Positions 1 to 9,837 of a stretch of 64,000 bases of DNA are shown here, piece after piece. The stretch comes from Mesotaenium endlicherianum (lineage: Eukaryota; Streptophyta; Zygnematophyceae; Zygnematales; Mesotaeniaceae). The stretch spans positions 160,502 through 224,501 of the forward strand of contig WELA01007315.1 in assembly GCA_009602735.1 (NCBI GenBank), read 5' to 3'. The translations under genes were made by a program, and so were the position numbers. A model generated the notes under the pieces. It was given only the letters and a program-made list of their open reading frames with translations. It was not told the DNA's origin and ran no database searches. Position 1 is the first letter of the stretch; every line of letters begins with the position of its first letter.

Positions 1-1
1 G

Positions 2-1657
2 CTGGAGCAGTTCCAAGTCCAGATCGACTACAAACCAGGGAAGTTGAATCCTGCTGATGCACTCTCTAGAAGACCTGACTTGCAAGAAAGGAACTTTAGT
101 CAGCATGCTGTAGATAAAGTCCTGTGTGCACTCACTTCACTAAAGGTGAAAAAGTCCTTCCTAGAACAACTTAGGAAAGCCTACCTTTCTGACCCAACAT
201 TTGAGCCCAGCCCCATTACTCATGTGTGTCGTGCTACTGCACTCGAGTATAAGCTTAAGGGAGGGGTCTGGGTGACTGAAACCACTTCAGGCAAGCTGAA
301 GCTGGTGATTCCTAATAACTTGGAAATAAGGTCTCTCTTACTGAGTCAAGCTCATGACAGTCTCCTGGGTGGACATTTGGGGCAGGCCAAAACTGTTGGC
401 AAACTGGCAAAACATTATCATTGGGAGGGATTACCTCGGGAGGTCTTGAAATATGTCAAGTCCTGTGACGAGTGTCAGAGAAATAAGTCTCGGCACACAC
501 CACCCGGAGGTCTCTTGCAACCACTGCCCATCCTAGCTGGACCCTGGGAAACTATATCCATGGACTGGGTGGTCACACTGCCACGAACTGCTAATGGGCA
601 TGATTCGATATTGGTAGTCGTGGATAAACTGACAAAAATGGTCATTTTTATCCCCACAACTGTCAAAGTGACTGCACTCGAAACAGCGAGACAGTTTTAC
701 AACCATGTAGTATGCCAACATGGGCTCCCTTCTAATATCATCTCAGACAGAGACTCAAAATTCACCTCTAAGTTCTGGAGAGCTTTAATGGGGTTAATGG
801 GAGTCAAACAGCTGCTCAGCACAGCAAACCACCCTCAGACTGATGGGCAGACTGAAAGAACTAACCGAGTTCTGCAGGAGGTGCTGAGAGCATATATTAA
901 CCAAAAACAAGATAATTGGGATGACCTGTTGCCTCAAATTCAGTTTGCGGTCAACAGTGCGGTGCACGCGTCAACGGGCAAGACTCCTTTTGAACTCAGC
1001 CTGGGTAGAGTTCCTAAGTCTCCTCTAGATGTGCTAGGGGAATCTTTAACTCACCCTGAAGGGATTGACAACCCGGTCTCCCTCCAGTTAACTCAGGAGT
1101 TTGCTGACACCCTGTCAGAAGTCCAACAAAACCTGCACAAGGCCCAAGAAAACCAAAAAAATTACGCTAATCAACACCGTCGGGAACTGACATTTTCCAA
1201 GGGGGATATAGTCAAACTGCATTCTCAGCACCTGTACCTCCCTGGTGTGGTCAAGAAAAAGCTTGGCCCTGTCTGGGTTGATCCATATTCGGTAGTGCGT
1301 CGTGTCGGTCAGAATGCTTACAAACTGAACATGTCAGCCGACTACAAGGGTCACCCGGTCTTTAATGTCTCCTTCCTGGAACCATACATCAAAGATGATA
1401 CACTGTTCACAAGTCGGTTACCTGTCCAACCGGAACCGGTCCCCGCTGTCCGCGACGGCGACCCTGAGGAATATGAGGTCGATGAGATTTTAGACGCTCG
1501 CTCGGTCCGTCGATCGTCTAAATATGTCATGAAATACCTCATTCGATGGAAGGGTTACGATGCCTCTGGGGACACTTGGGAGTTTAAGGACCACTTGACC
1601 AATGCCAAAGGGGCGTTGAAACGGTTCCACCTTCGGGCCGCTGGAGTCCCTCCATAA
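2..1657 (+). CDS. Pol polyprotein, C-terminal part: RNase H end, integrase, chromodomain
   Basis: The frame is already open at the window edge, so this is the tail of a longer pol. It opens with the [12 protein letters not shown] signature that follows RNase H in Ty3/gypsy elements. An HHCC zinc-binding integrase head follows, with H and H in the stretch [16 protein letters not shown] and the pair CDECQ. The DDE core is visible as MDWVV, SDRDSKF and a glutamate in [17 protein letters not shown]-terminal chromodomain follows, from [11 protein letters not shown] through YLIRWKGYD to DTWEF. Chromodomain integrases are known to bind methylated histone tails and steer insertion to heterochromatin. 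The product would act in the nucleus after cleavage by the element protease. It is nearly the same protein as the end of the pol at 26050-29766. Confidence 0.93.
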   Translation: MEQFQVQIDYKPGKLNPADALSRRPDLQERNFSQHAVDKVLCALTSLKVKKSFLEQLRKAYLSDPTFEPSPITHVCRATALEYKLKGGVWVTETTSGKLKLVIPNNLEIRSLLLSQAHDSLLGGHLGQAKTVGKLAKHYHWEGLPREVLKYVKSCDECQRNKSRHTPPGGLLQPLPILAGPWETISMDWVVTLPRTANGHDSILVVVDKLTKMVIFIPTTVKVTALETARQFYNHVVCQHGLPSNIISDRDSKFTSKFWRALMGLMGVKQLLSTANHPQTDGQTERTNRVLQEVLRAYINQKQDNWDDLLPQIQFAVNSAVHASTGKTPFELSLGRVPKSPLDVLGESLTHPEGIDNPVSLQLTQEFADTLSEVQQNLHKAQENQKNYANQHRRELTFSKGDIVKLHSQHLYLPGVVKKKLGPVWVDPYSVVRRVGQNAYKLNMSADYKGHPVFNVSFLEPYIKDDTLFTSRLPVQPEPVPAVRDGDPEEYEVDEILDARSVRRSSKYVMKYLIRWKGYDASGDTWEFKDHLTNAKGALKRFHLRAAGVPP

Positions 1658-2038
1658 CTGTCATTTCAGTTGACACGGGAAGGTGACAGGCGGTCCTGTC
1701 TCCATTTAAGTTGGAGGGGAAAATATATGACAGTTAGTGAGCGAGAGCGATAAAGGGACAGTTACGTGAATCCTATGTGTCAGCATAGTGACAGAGGGGA
1801 CAGCCTGGCCCACATAAAGCACCTTGAGCTGAAGGAAAAAGGGCCTCGCACAACACTACATCACTTAACTCACCCTAAAACACAATCATACGTTTATGTT
1901 TAGCGCATCGCAACTACGTCAACTTTTAGCAATTACCTCGTAAGATAAACAGCAGCGAATCCACTATACTAATACTAACATACTTCCTACAATCCCTATG
2001 ACAAAGGTCCATATCCTACTAACTGGTGCCCTGGTTAC
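1658..2038 (+). other. Leader between pol and third ORF of copy A
   Basis: About 380 bases without a convincing reading frame separate pol from the third ORF. The corresponding stretch in copy B (about 25807-26049) is similar in sequence, so it is a fixed part of the element. It could hold a splice acceptor or internal promoter for the third ORF, as for env-position genes of other LTR elements; no such signal is proved here. Confidence 0.5.
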
Positions 2039-3724
2039 ATGCACAGGATGGCGCCCACCACACAAAAGGAGGACAGAAAGCGCAAGGCAGAAGAAGCCAG
2101 GAGGACAATGGAGCAATACCAGAAGGAGCTGGCGGCGACGTCCCTCACCAGGAGAGAACAAGAAAGGGTCCGCAGACAACAAGAGGCGGCAGAAGAGGCA
2201 CAGAGGAAGAAGGATCAGGAAGCGGAAAACCTCAGGAAGGCTGACGAGGAGAGACAGAAGAAACAGCAAGAAGAAGCGGCAGCGGCAGAAGAGGAGAAAA
2301 GAAGAAAGATTGAAGCGGACAGACAGGAGAGCTTGGCCACTTATAGGTATACTGTGGTGGGTGGCCAAAACTTTGATAACCTGAAGGAAGCATTGCTGGC
2401 AGCCCAGGAGATCAACAGGCTGGAACAGACAACACTGCTACAGAAGGAAGGAGCTACAGCACTGGACAGGTACATCGAGACACACACCGGCGTGGTCCTT
2501 TACGAAGATTATGCTAAGATGGTGGGCTATACAGCAGAGCAGGCCCGGTATCTCGCAGATGATTCAGAGGACAAGCCGGTCCCCATACCGGGAATAGTGG
2601 GAGATCAGAGACTCATCCGGATGGTGAGCATGCGGCCCGATAGCTTTAAGGATACGGTATTCTACCTCACACTCCTGCCAGCTTACAATGAAGTTGAGAG
2701 AAGGAGCTGGGAGTACTTGGCCAGGGAAGCAGGACAGCAGATGTTCTCTCCCCACTGGTTCCCGTGTAAACTGAGGAAGGTTGAGCACGGACCCCAGTAC
2801 TACCAGCAGCCAACAGACTGGAGGTGGATGACCGTCACAAATAAGAAGCAGGAGTGTGACCAAGCCCAACCGGATGACTTCCACTATGGCCTAGACTGCT
2901 ATCTCATCCTACCATCGCACATTGCCCCTTGGGACCCCAGGCTGAATGGATGCCTGAGCAATATGAATGCAAAGACCAAGGAGCATAGGAGGAGGGGAAG
3001 AGACTACTTCTCTAAGGGAAAGCATGCCTTTGTCAAATGGGCAAAGAATGCAGGCCGGATAGATATCAGCAAGCTGAAGGCCAAGCAACCTCCAGCGCGC
3101 CCTAAGAAAGGGAGGTCGGTAGACTACTCCATGTCTACTAGGGAGCAGGACGACTTAGTGGACGAGACCCCTACTCTCTCCGAGGAGGAGGATGAGGAGG
3201 ATGAGGAAGAGGAACAAGGCAGAGGAGAAGCATCAGCAGCAGGTACTCAGGATACCCAGGGGCAGGCAGGGGCGAGTCTTAAAGAACCACGATCAGGTAT
3301 TTGGAATGTGATCCCCGTTATGGCGGCAACTGGACCCCGCGCTCGCTCCCCCAGCCCACGTGCCCAAGCAGGGGAAGAAGCTGATCTGACTGTACTGGGC
3401 AGCAGACACAGGCAGAAATCCCCAGAGGACAGGGGTGCCAGGAGAGCGACACGCGGGTGGGCCAGAGGTATGCCGGCCTCCCCCTCTGCCCAGGGGCATG
3501 TACCTCTAGCCAATGTGTTTCAGCATCCTACTGGAATGCCTGTCTATGTGGGCATCAACACCCAAGTGGTTGAAGAGCAGGCTACCATCCTTCGTTCTCC
3601 TCGAGGTCCAACTTTAGAGCAAACCGGGTTCTTTAGAAGGCCAGCTGACAGACCTAGAGGGCTGTCCAGATCTAGGTCCAGATCTCCGTCTCCTGACCCT
3701 GAAGCCCCAGGAACAACCCCTTAA
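2039..3724 (+). CDS. Third ORF of the A/B chromovirus family, unknown function
   Basis: This 561-residue ORF sits in the position where some LTR elements carry env, but it shows no signal peptide or membrane segment. Residues 1-100 are a charged, heptad-rich segment dominated by E, K, R and Q, expected to form a coiled coil. Residues about 105-350 are a folded-looking domain with many W, Y and P residues. An acidic run follows (EEEDEEDEEEEQ near 385), then a low-complexity tail with RS-type dipeptides such as SRSRSRSPSPDP near the end. The mixture suggests a nuclear or nucleic-acid-associated protein; this is inference. A 566-residue homologue at 24106-25806 is nearly identical, so the frame has been kept open in both copies. 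I do not recognise the central domain. The first ATG after the leader that keeps the coiled coil in frame was taken as the start; the copy B frame opens five residues earlier. Confidence 0.8.
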   Translation: MHRMAPTTQKEDRKRKAEEARRTMEQYQKELAATSLTRREQERVRRQQEAAEEAQRKKDQEAENLRKADEERQKKQQEEAAAAEEEKRRKIEADRQESLATYRYTVVGGQNFDNLKEALLAAQEINRLEQTTLLQKEGATALDRYIETHTGVVLYEDYAKMVGYTAEQARYLADDSEDKPVPIPGIVGDQRLIRMVSMRPDSFKDTVFYLTLLPAYNEVERRSWEYLAREAGQQMFSPHWFPCKLRKVEHGPQYYQQPTDWRWMTVTNKKQECDQAQPDDFHYGLDCYLILPSHIAPWDPRLNGCLSNMNAKTKEHRRRGRDYFSKGKHAFVKWAKNAGRIDISKLKAKQPPARPKKGRSVDYSMSTREQDDLVDETPTLSEEEDEEDEEEEQGRGEASAAGTQDTQGQAGASLKEPRSGIWNVIPVMAATGPRARSPSPRAQAGEEADLTVLGSRHRQKSPEDRGARRATRGWARGMPASPSAQGHVPLANVFQHPTGMPVYVGINTQVVEEQATILRSPRGPTLEQTGFFRRPADRPRGLSRSRSRSPSPDPEAPGTTP

Positions 3725-3837
3725 GGTGACAGGCTGAAGAGACAGTCAGTAAGGGAGGCTGGTCAGGGTCAGTTCCTTTATTTAAGGCTTTTGCAGTTTA
3801 ATGTTGTCGAGGCGACAAGAAGTTAAGTTGGAGGGAT

Positions 3838-4557
3838 TGTAATGAATCAGTATATTAGTGGATATAATATTCATTTAAATATAATAGTTATTTAAGTTCA
3901 GCCTGCTGAACTTTAGTTAGTAGTCAGTCTGCTGGACTATACATAATTATCAGTTTAATGATTCAGCCGGAAGCAGCAGGCTGAAGTCCATATAAGTCAG
4001 CTTGCTGACCCATTCTTTGACAGCCAGCTGACTTCCGTACTCGGTAGCAGCGAACTGCCTTGATATGCATCTAAGTGCGATATGCTAGATGAATAGCCAG
4101 ATGACATCCCTATGATGGATGGCGATTCGGGATGATGGGAGATGGCGGTGGATTTGGTTAACCGAGGTCCTACCAACGTGGTTAACTCCCGGGTAGGCGG
4201 TGCCATCGCACTGACCGTTGAACAGTAAACTCATTCCATGTACATATGCTAGGCATTACTCTCCAGTTCGGCATTCGAAAACGAGGCCAACTCTCCTGTA
4301 CAGCTTACTGAGAGAGATCTGAGTCCAAGGCGAGAAGCCATTGATACGCACTGTCTTCTAACCTTGCTTATGTATGAGTTTACTGATTTGCATTATTGAT
4401 GCTAGTTTACTCGCATTTGACTTACGAGTATTATTCACTGCTAGTGTATTGTCCTTTGCCGTTTAACCAGTTAACGGAAATTGCCATAAAGATTACTTGC
4501 TGATATAAAGATCTTTATTAATTGTTAATCGCATATTTGGTAAGTCGATTCATTTCA
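3838..4557 (+). repeat. 3' LTR of chromovirus copy A
   Basis: The repeat starts TGTAATGAATCAG and ends GATTCATTTCA, giving the usual TG...CA ends, and is about 720 bp long. It matches the LTR pair of copy B (23221-23993 and 31348-32095) in reverse orientation. The purine-rich tract just before it would prime plus-strand synthesis. Confidence 0.9.
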
Positions 4558-5095
4558 ATGGCCCCGTAGGCAGGATCATCCAGCTGCAGCGCCGACGCCT
4601 TCATGCGTGCAAAGACGCCCTCCGCCTTCGCGGTCTGCCACTGCCTGGCATACACGCTGGACAAGATGCCCCACCCATCACACACGCATACACGCACACA
4701 CGCACAAAATACACACACACACAGCGCTTGCGCACACAGAGGAGGGCGGCACAACAGCAGATGTGTCCTGTGCTGAGACGGCCACAGCATGTCGAGGGCC
4801 GGTGTGGCGTCTCATTTGGACCAGTTTGTGCTGGGCGCACTATCTTGCAGGCATTACTCTCCTTGAAGGAAGCTAACCTCTTGAGGATCTTCTCAAGCAT
4901 CTTGATATCTACCCTGACAATATTTCGGAGGAGGCAAGGGAGGGCAGAGAGAAAGAGAGAAGAAGGAGAAGAGAGGGAGGGGGCGCGGGGCGGGAAGGGA
5001 CTTGATGAGGGTGCTGCACATGTGCAGCGTGGGCTGCCCACCCTCCGCCATAAAGCGCGCGTACGCTCCCTCCGCCTCCCTCAGCTTCCCTGGGC
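4558..5095 (-). pseudogene. Pentatricopeptide-repeat (PPR) gene fragments
   Basis: Read on the minus strand, 4558-4655 encodes a PPR-like unit with the segments LSSVYARQWQTAKAEGVF, ARMKASALQLDD and PAYGA, which fits the 35-residue helix-turn-helix consensus. A second stretch at about 5005-5090 reads GKLREAEGAYARFMAEGG and then QPTLHMCSTLIK, again PPR-like. Between them a pyrimidine-rich stretch ending in CAG near 4921 and a candidate short exon (VDIKMLEKILK) suggest introns, one of which holds a CA-rich microsatellite. PPR proteins are organellar RNA-binding factors typical of the green lineage. The frame at 4558 runs straight into the LTR of copy A, so the gene appears cut by that insertion. 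Exon borders are guesses, and the rest of the gene is not visible beyond the element. Confidence 0.55.
4677..4735. repeat. CA-rich microsatellite
   Basis: An impure run of CACACG and CACACA units lies inside what looks like an intron of the PPR-like gene. Confidence 0.75.
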
Positions 5096-5786
5096 ACACC
5101 ATCGGCCACCGCAACACACGAAAGCGAATAAAATGAAAACGATATCGCTTCTCCTGCCGCCGGGATAGGTAGCCAGCTGTCCATCCCGAAGGGGCACACC
5201 TTATTGCCCACATCACTGACGCAGCAACTTCTTTCACCTGGTTTATGCGAGCCTCTTGCTGTGGTTGCTAGCTTGAAAAGAGTCACGCGCATTCAGATGG
5301 GCATTGGTTTCTCACTGGAAGGGGCACAGCGCGAGCCCCTCTTGCGGGCGCCATGGCTGCAAGAACGGGTGAGCATTGCGGCATTGCACGGGGCAGCTGC
5401 CACCCGTGCGGCCGCGTGGCCACTTTGCATGTTCTACCGTGCTGGGCGCGTCGGAGCCAAGTGGCAGCTGGCTGATGTCCCACAAGACTTCCATGACTAC
5501 CCGCTTGTAAGCCTTGCGAAGAGAGAGTGCCATGTGTTTGTATGGGGCATGCATGCATGCCGCCCTAGCTTGGACACGTCAGGCTGGGCTGACAAAGAGG
5601 CCTGGGTACTTGAGCCCCCAGAATGGGAGCTCTTGAATTCCAGGTGTGGACGCTTGGCATGTACAAGGTGCTCAAGGTGCAATTGTCAATGACGAGGTGT
5701 TTGCACATACGAGGGTGCACAATCAGAGTGAGAGTGCCTGCTTAGAGCAGTCGGGCCTCAAGTCTTCCAAGAACGTTAAGAGCACA
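5096..5786. other. Host spacer, no firm gene
   Basis: Several short frames are open on both strands here, including a minus-strand one at 5312-5554, but none matches a family I recognise and they overlap one another. It may contain more exons of the minus-strand PPR-like gene. Nothing else is supported. Confidence 0.4.
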
Positions 5787-5990
5787 ACTCTCCCTCTTCC
5801 CCCTCCTCTATCTGATTCTCTCTCTCTTCCCTCTTTCCCTTTCTCCTTCCCTCCCCTCTCTTCCCCCCTCCTACCCTTCCTCCCATCCGTCTTTCTACTT
5901 TCCCCTCCTCCCCGCCTCCCCCTCCCCCTCCTCCTCTGGCAGCACCTGCACCTCCTCCTCCTCCTCCTCCGCCTCCTCTGGTGATGAAGA
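5787..5990 (+). repeat. Long pyrimidine tract
   Basis: About 200 bases are almost purely C and T on the plus strand, running into CCTCCTCCTC-type triplets at the end. The complementary purine strand could form intramolecular triplex. A shorter mirror of this composition (purine-rich on plus) is at 4925-5000. A single unresolved base is present at 6011. Confidence 0.8.
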
Positions 5991-6112
5991 AAGCCCCTCC
6001 TTCTTAACCANCAGTAAAGGCGGCTATGAATCCAATCCGCATTGACTGTGGCCCAGCTTTCTCTATGACAAAAGGCAAGCTCACTTCTTGTAGCGGGCTT
6101 GCCACTGGTCGT

Positions 6113-6466
6113 GCGACCAGTAGTCGGCCATTCATGCGGGGCTCCTCTTGAACCACATGCGCGGCATTGCACTCTCGAGCGTCTTACACTGCGTGAGCAC
6201 CTTGGCAGCCTTGGCCCGCTCCACCATCTTGCGTCGGAAATTCTCATTGCTGAGGATGGGCGTCTCAAAGCGCAGCAGCTTGGGCTTGGGTCTGTTCAGA
6301 TCCTTGCCATAGTCGCTGAGCCAGTTGGCTTTGGGGTCAACCTGGGCAGCCCGCCCTCAATGAAGGCCTCTTTCTCCGCTCTCGCTTTCAGTGTTGCATC
6401 AGGGACGCCCTCACTACGCCGGGTCTGGGACATTTGGCTCCGCCAGTCAGCCTATTCAGTTTATGC
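6113..6466 (-). pseudogene. Unrecognised host exon or gene remnant
   Basis: On the minus strand the stretch encodes MSQTRRSEGVPDATLKARAE and continues to FIEGGLP. One frame step later it reads VDPKANWLSDYGKDL and on to LLRFETPILSNENFRRKM and ERAKAAKVLTQ. A GTAAGA donor-like site follows immediately after that segment. The charged, non-repetitive composition looks like real protein rather than chance. The frame step near 6345 suggests a one-base loss, an assembly error or a small intron. I do not recognise the family. It lies upstream, in the minus-strand sense, of the PPR-like pieces and could belong to the same transcription unit or to a separate gene. Confidence 0.4.
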
Positions 6467-6929
6467 ACTCCTTCTCCGAGGAATGTCCTGAGTAGGCGAG
6501 GTGAATGGCAATTATGCCGCCTGAAGTTGCGTAAGGGGGTGGTGAGCGAAATGCCAGGGAGTATAAAGTAGCAAACGGGGGCTATCAAGCTGGCCCCGCA
6601 TGATTCCATGACATAGAGTTCAGCTGACGAGATGCTCGATCTTGCATCGAAGATGCAATTCGGCCTAAAAATGATAGAATGAAACAAAAGCTGGTGGTAA
6701 CGAAAGTACGTCAATTCTGTTCGATTAGATGGTCGATAGTAGTGTAGGAGTGACACGTCTTCATGCAGAGCCTCTGACTGGCAAGGCTGTCTATTTGTAC
6801 CCTTTTTGATATTGATGCACAAATCTTAGCCTACTCTGTAGCTGAGTGTGTATGGAATCCGTGATTTACTCTTGACATATTTGGTGCGAGGTCCATATTT
6901 TTCTTGAAATCTCTTCTGTTAGTTTCAAA

Positions 6930-7073
6930 CTTTACTCTTACTCTCTGAATGAATTAGTAGAGAGTTAGAAGAGTAACTGTGTGGAAACTGCTCCAACAAG
7001 TTTACTCCTACTCTCTAAATGAAGTAGTAGTGTTAGTAGAGTAATCTCACTGTGTGCTTACTGCTCTAACCCT
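6930..7073 (+). repeat. Imperfect tandem duplication, about 71 bp unit
   Basis: Two adjacent copies share the words TTTACTC, TACTCTCT and AATGAA, then AGAGTAA and CTGCTC(C/T)AAC, in the same order and spacing. They are diverged, so this is an old local duplication. Confidence 0.6.
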
Positions 7074-8404
7074 GCTACTTCCTGAACAGATTTGATGCGA
7101 AATGTTGGAACCGTCCTCTAAAGGACCATCTTTTTCTTCGAAAACGTCTTTGCCTGCAGCTGCTAGTGCTAAGGCCAATCTGCGGGAGTCAGAAACACTC
7201 AAAGGCCAATCAACAAATTAAGCGGCAGCCCGGGTGATCTTAGAGATACAAATATATTGGTAGAATGTTCTTATAGAGCGACGCACTCAGGTTGCTTAAT
7301 TGCGTGGCAGCTGCCAAAATATGAGCAGCCACGTTGTGTCACTCTACTGGTGGCCCTTCGGCGATGTTGCAAAGAAAAGGGGCACGCTCTTATATGTTTT
7401 CTCTTGCTCTTTTTTGCAAGTAACGAGATTGACCATAAGTACCTGCCATATAAGTTAGTATTTTTGTAAGCTTAACAACTTCATACTTGCATCGTGTAGG
7501 TAAGCTCGGATCTAATTTTGGAATTATAAGCACGTACGACTTCAAGCAAATAGACATGAAGAAGACAGTAGAGGACATATGTCATGACTTTCCTCGACGT
7601 CACTACTAGTTTTGCCCATCAAATGAACAAGCTATTGACCAAGACATCCATGTCCGCTTTGTATTTTTTGCACAGCCAGTTTATCATACTTTGCCTGCTA
7701 TACTTACGTTGTACCTTACACCCATTCGCACATGCTCTTTATAAGGGGCCGTGGCACGTAGATTCAACCCAGGTACTTGAAAGCATTTCCCCTAGCTTAA
7801 TGCCGAGTGCGCGCTGAAGCATGTAGTTGATGTTTCTTGAAGTTGCACCTTCTTGCCTCTCATGATCCATGCTCGTCCTTCCTGCGAGCGTAGTTCCTTA
7901 GGAGTCAAGCTTGCTAGCAACTTGTAACGGGGCAACTACGATAGTCGCTCAAGCACCAACATGTAAGAGCGCAACAGCACGCGAATATTGACAACTCCTC
8001 CTCCTGAGTTGCTTGCAAAGTGTGCGAAGTTTCTCGCTCGCCTATGAGGAGGAGCCAAAGAAGTAGAGGAGCACCTGTCCTCTCTCAAAAGATGGTGTGA
8101 GTTTGTACATTGCTTTCTTGTTTTCCTCAATTGTAGCAGCTATTTGGCTTCAGTGAACTGCAACACAATAGAATTATAAACCTGTAGTCGTAGAATTGTC
8201 TTACTTGTTGACCTTTCCGATGCAGGCTTGACTCCGGAACTGCTATGGTGTGGTGCAATTGTGGGATGCACGTCCTTCCGGTCCGGCAGCTTGATGTTCT
8301 TAATGAAGAGCAGTTAGAAGAACAAATTGGTTGGCTCTGGAAGTGATATGGAGCCTCTCAGGCACCCCAAGGAGCTGATTACTAACTAGAGCATTTCAGC
8401 GTAT
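7074..8404. other. AT-rich spacer, no gene seen
   Basis: The stretch has balanced stops in all frames and no recognisable protein, RNA gene or repeat family member. Confidence 0.5.
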
Positions 8405-8497
8405 TCTGGTCTAGCTCGTGTATAGTTTGAGCTGACAGAAGCACCAGAATGAAGGTCTGCAGCATGCTGTCATTCGCAACTATCATACACGAGCTAT
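8405..8497. repeat. Imperfect inverted repeat beside element D
   Basis: The word TAGCTCGTGTATAGTT near 8405 is matched by its reverse complement near 8478-8496 with a three-base bulge. It could fold into a hairpin with a loop of about 60 bases. It lies just outside the insertion point of element D. Confidence 0.5.
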
Positions 8498-8514
8498 TAC
8501 ACAACATTGGTGCT

Positions 8515-9658
8515 TGTTGTGCGTTACGAGGTCAAGTGCGCAACATAGGTATAAGCAACACATTATAAGCAAGCAGGCTTTGCTGCAATGAAGTCTAAAA
8601 TACATGTGGCTTTATAGCCAAAAAGGGAGTCAAGTCTCAAATGTTTTAATTAAGGAGTGTGTACTCTCCACAGTGAGCACCTCAAGATTGTAAGCTGATA
8701 GGAAAACAACTAATGAAGTATGGCCCAAAAAATCACTGGAGGCACATCATGATCTTCAAGAGTAGTCCCATGCAAGGATTTAAGCTGTGACTTTGCTCAC
8801 CACTTGTGAAGTTCTTCAAGTGACTGGAAGCCTGCAAGGCTTGCTCTTCACAAAAGAGAGACTAAGTGGTCCTGAAAACACAAAAGATAAAAGTGTAAGC
8901 TTTACTGATAATCTCTGTGGCTTACAACTGGCATAATGGGACTTCTAAAAAGATGTTCCTCTGGGGACATCTCTAGTACTTATACTCCTGGAAACCTGGC
9001 GTCGTATGCGGTGGATCCGACGTATGCAGTCACTCTAGGAGGTCTCCTATGTCCACTAATGTGTACAAGGCATGTACTAGCACTCCTATTGGCTAAGCAT
9101 AACTCAAACCAATCAAAGCAAAGCACGTAGAATATGCTATGTCTCTCATTGGTGGAGCTTACCTTGGGTGATTCTACCTAGATAGCGCCTCAAAAGTGAA
9201 TCTGGAACTTGAGGAAGCTTCCTCTAGGAGTAGGTGATGCAGTCATCAAGTCATAGCCTCAATGATGCGCTTATACTATGGAAATGCAAAACTTATGTAG
9301 TCTAAGGGACTCGCGGATTTGTGCGAACAAAGCTAGGGGTGCTTGGGGTCACGAATAGCCAACTATGTCACCTTTGGGTACATTGAGTCACAAGTTGGCC
9401 GTTAGGTGTGATTCCGCTAGGGGCCAAAAAGGGGTGCGAACTAGATCGCGTTTGTCTCGCTCGATACTTAAGCAAAGGACGCAAAACCGGTACCATTTGG
9501 AAGGTGCCTCGACGCGCTACACTTTGGTGACTTGGAAACCTAGAAAAGGTCAACATATAAATGCGTAAGGTCATTGCAAAGTCGATCTTCCTAGGTTAAT
9601 GGTTCACACAAGTGGAGCTCAATTTTGTACATCAACCTCAACTCAATAAATCATGACA
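8515..9658 (-). repeat. 3' LTR of element D
   Basis: On the minus strand it starts TGTCATGATTTATTGAG and ends near CGTAACGCACAACA, about 1.14 kb. The same repeat is present as a solo LTR at 45785-46931, which defines both ends well, and its main body matches 34308-35313. Confidence 0.85.
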
Positions 9659-9664
9659 ACTATC

Positions 9665-9798
9665 GTGCGTTACGAGGTCAAGTGCGCAACATAGGTACAA
9701 GCAACACATCATAAGCAAGCAGGCTTTGCTGCAATGAAGTCTATATCACATGTGGCTTTATAGCCAAAAAGGGAATCAAGCCTCAAATGTTTTAATTC
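9665..9798 (-). repeat. Extra copy of the D LTR tail
   Basis: About 130 bases repeat the terminal segment of the D LTR (compare 8515-8648) directly inside the internal side of the 3' LTR. It produces a short direct repeat around the LTR body and may come from LTR-LTR exchange or a tandem LTR arrangement. Confidence 0.75.
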
Positions 9799-9837
9799 CC
9801 CCCCCAGCGTGTACGCTGCCTAAGGCTAGTTCAGAGC

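Larger units (their letters stand above)
1..4557 (+). mobile_element. Ty3/gypsy chromovirus copy A, 3' part only
   Basis: This is the downstream part of an LTR retrotransposon whose 5' LTR, gag and first half of pol lie before the window. Visible parts in order are the end of the RNase H region, integrase with its zinc-binding head, a chromodomain, a third ORF, a purine-rich stretch ending GGAGGGAT, and a 3' LTR at 3838-4557. It belongs to the same family as copy B on the opposite strand at 23221-32095: pol, third ORF and LTR all match closely. The visible frames are open, so the part in view looks whole. It ends directly against host sequence that reads as a PPR exon on the other strand. Its target duplication cannot be tested because the other end is out of view. 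Confidence 0.93.

Noticed and set aside
1964-2368. Leucine-rich, membrane-like frame antisense to the third ORF (also 25462-25905)
   Set aside because: It is the complement of the K/E/R-rich coiled coil; hydrophobic residues follow from its codons, not from a membrane protein.
2039-3724. Third ORF as an envelope gene
   Set aside because: No signal peptide, membrane segment or furin-like site is visible, and the composition is that of a soluble charged protein.
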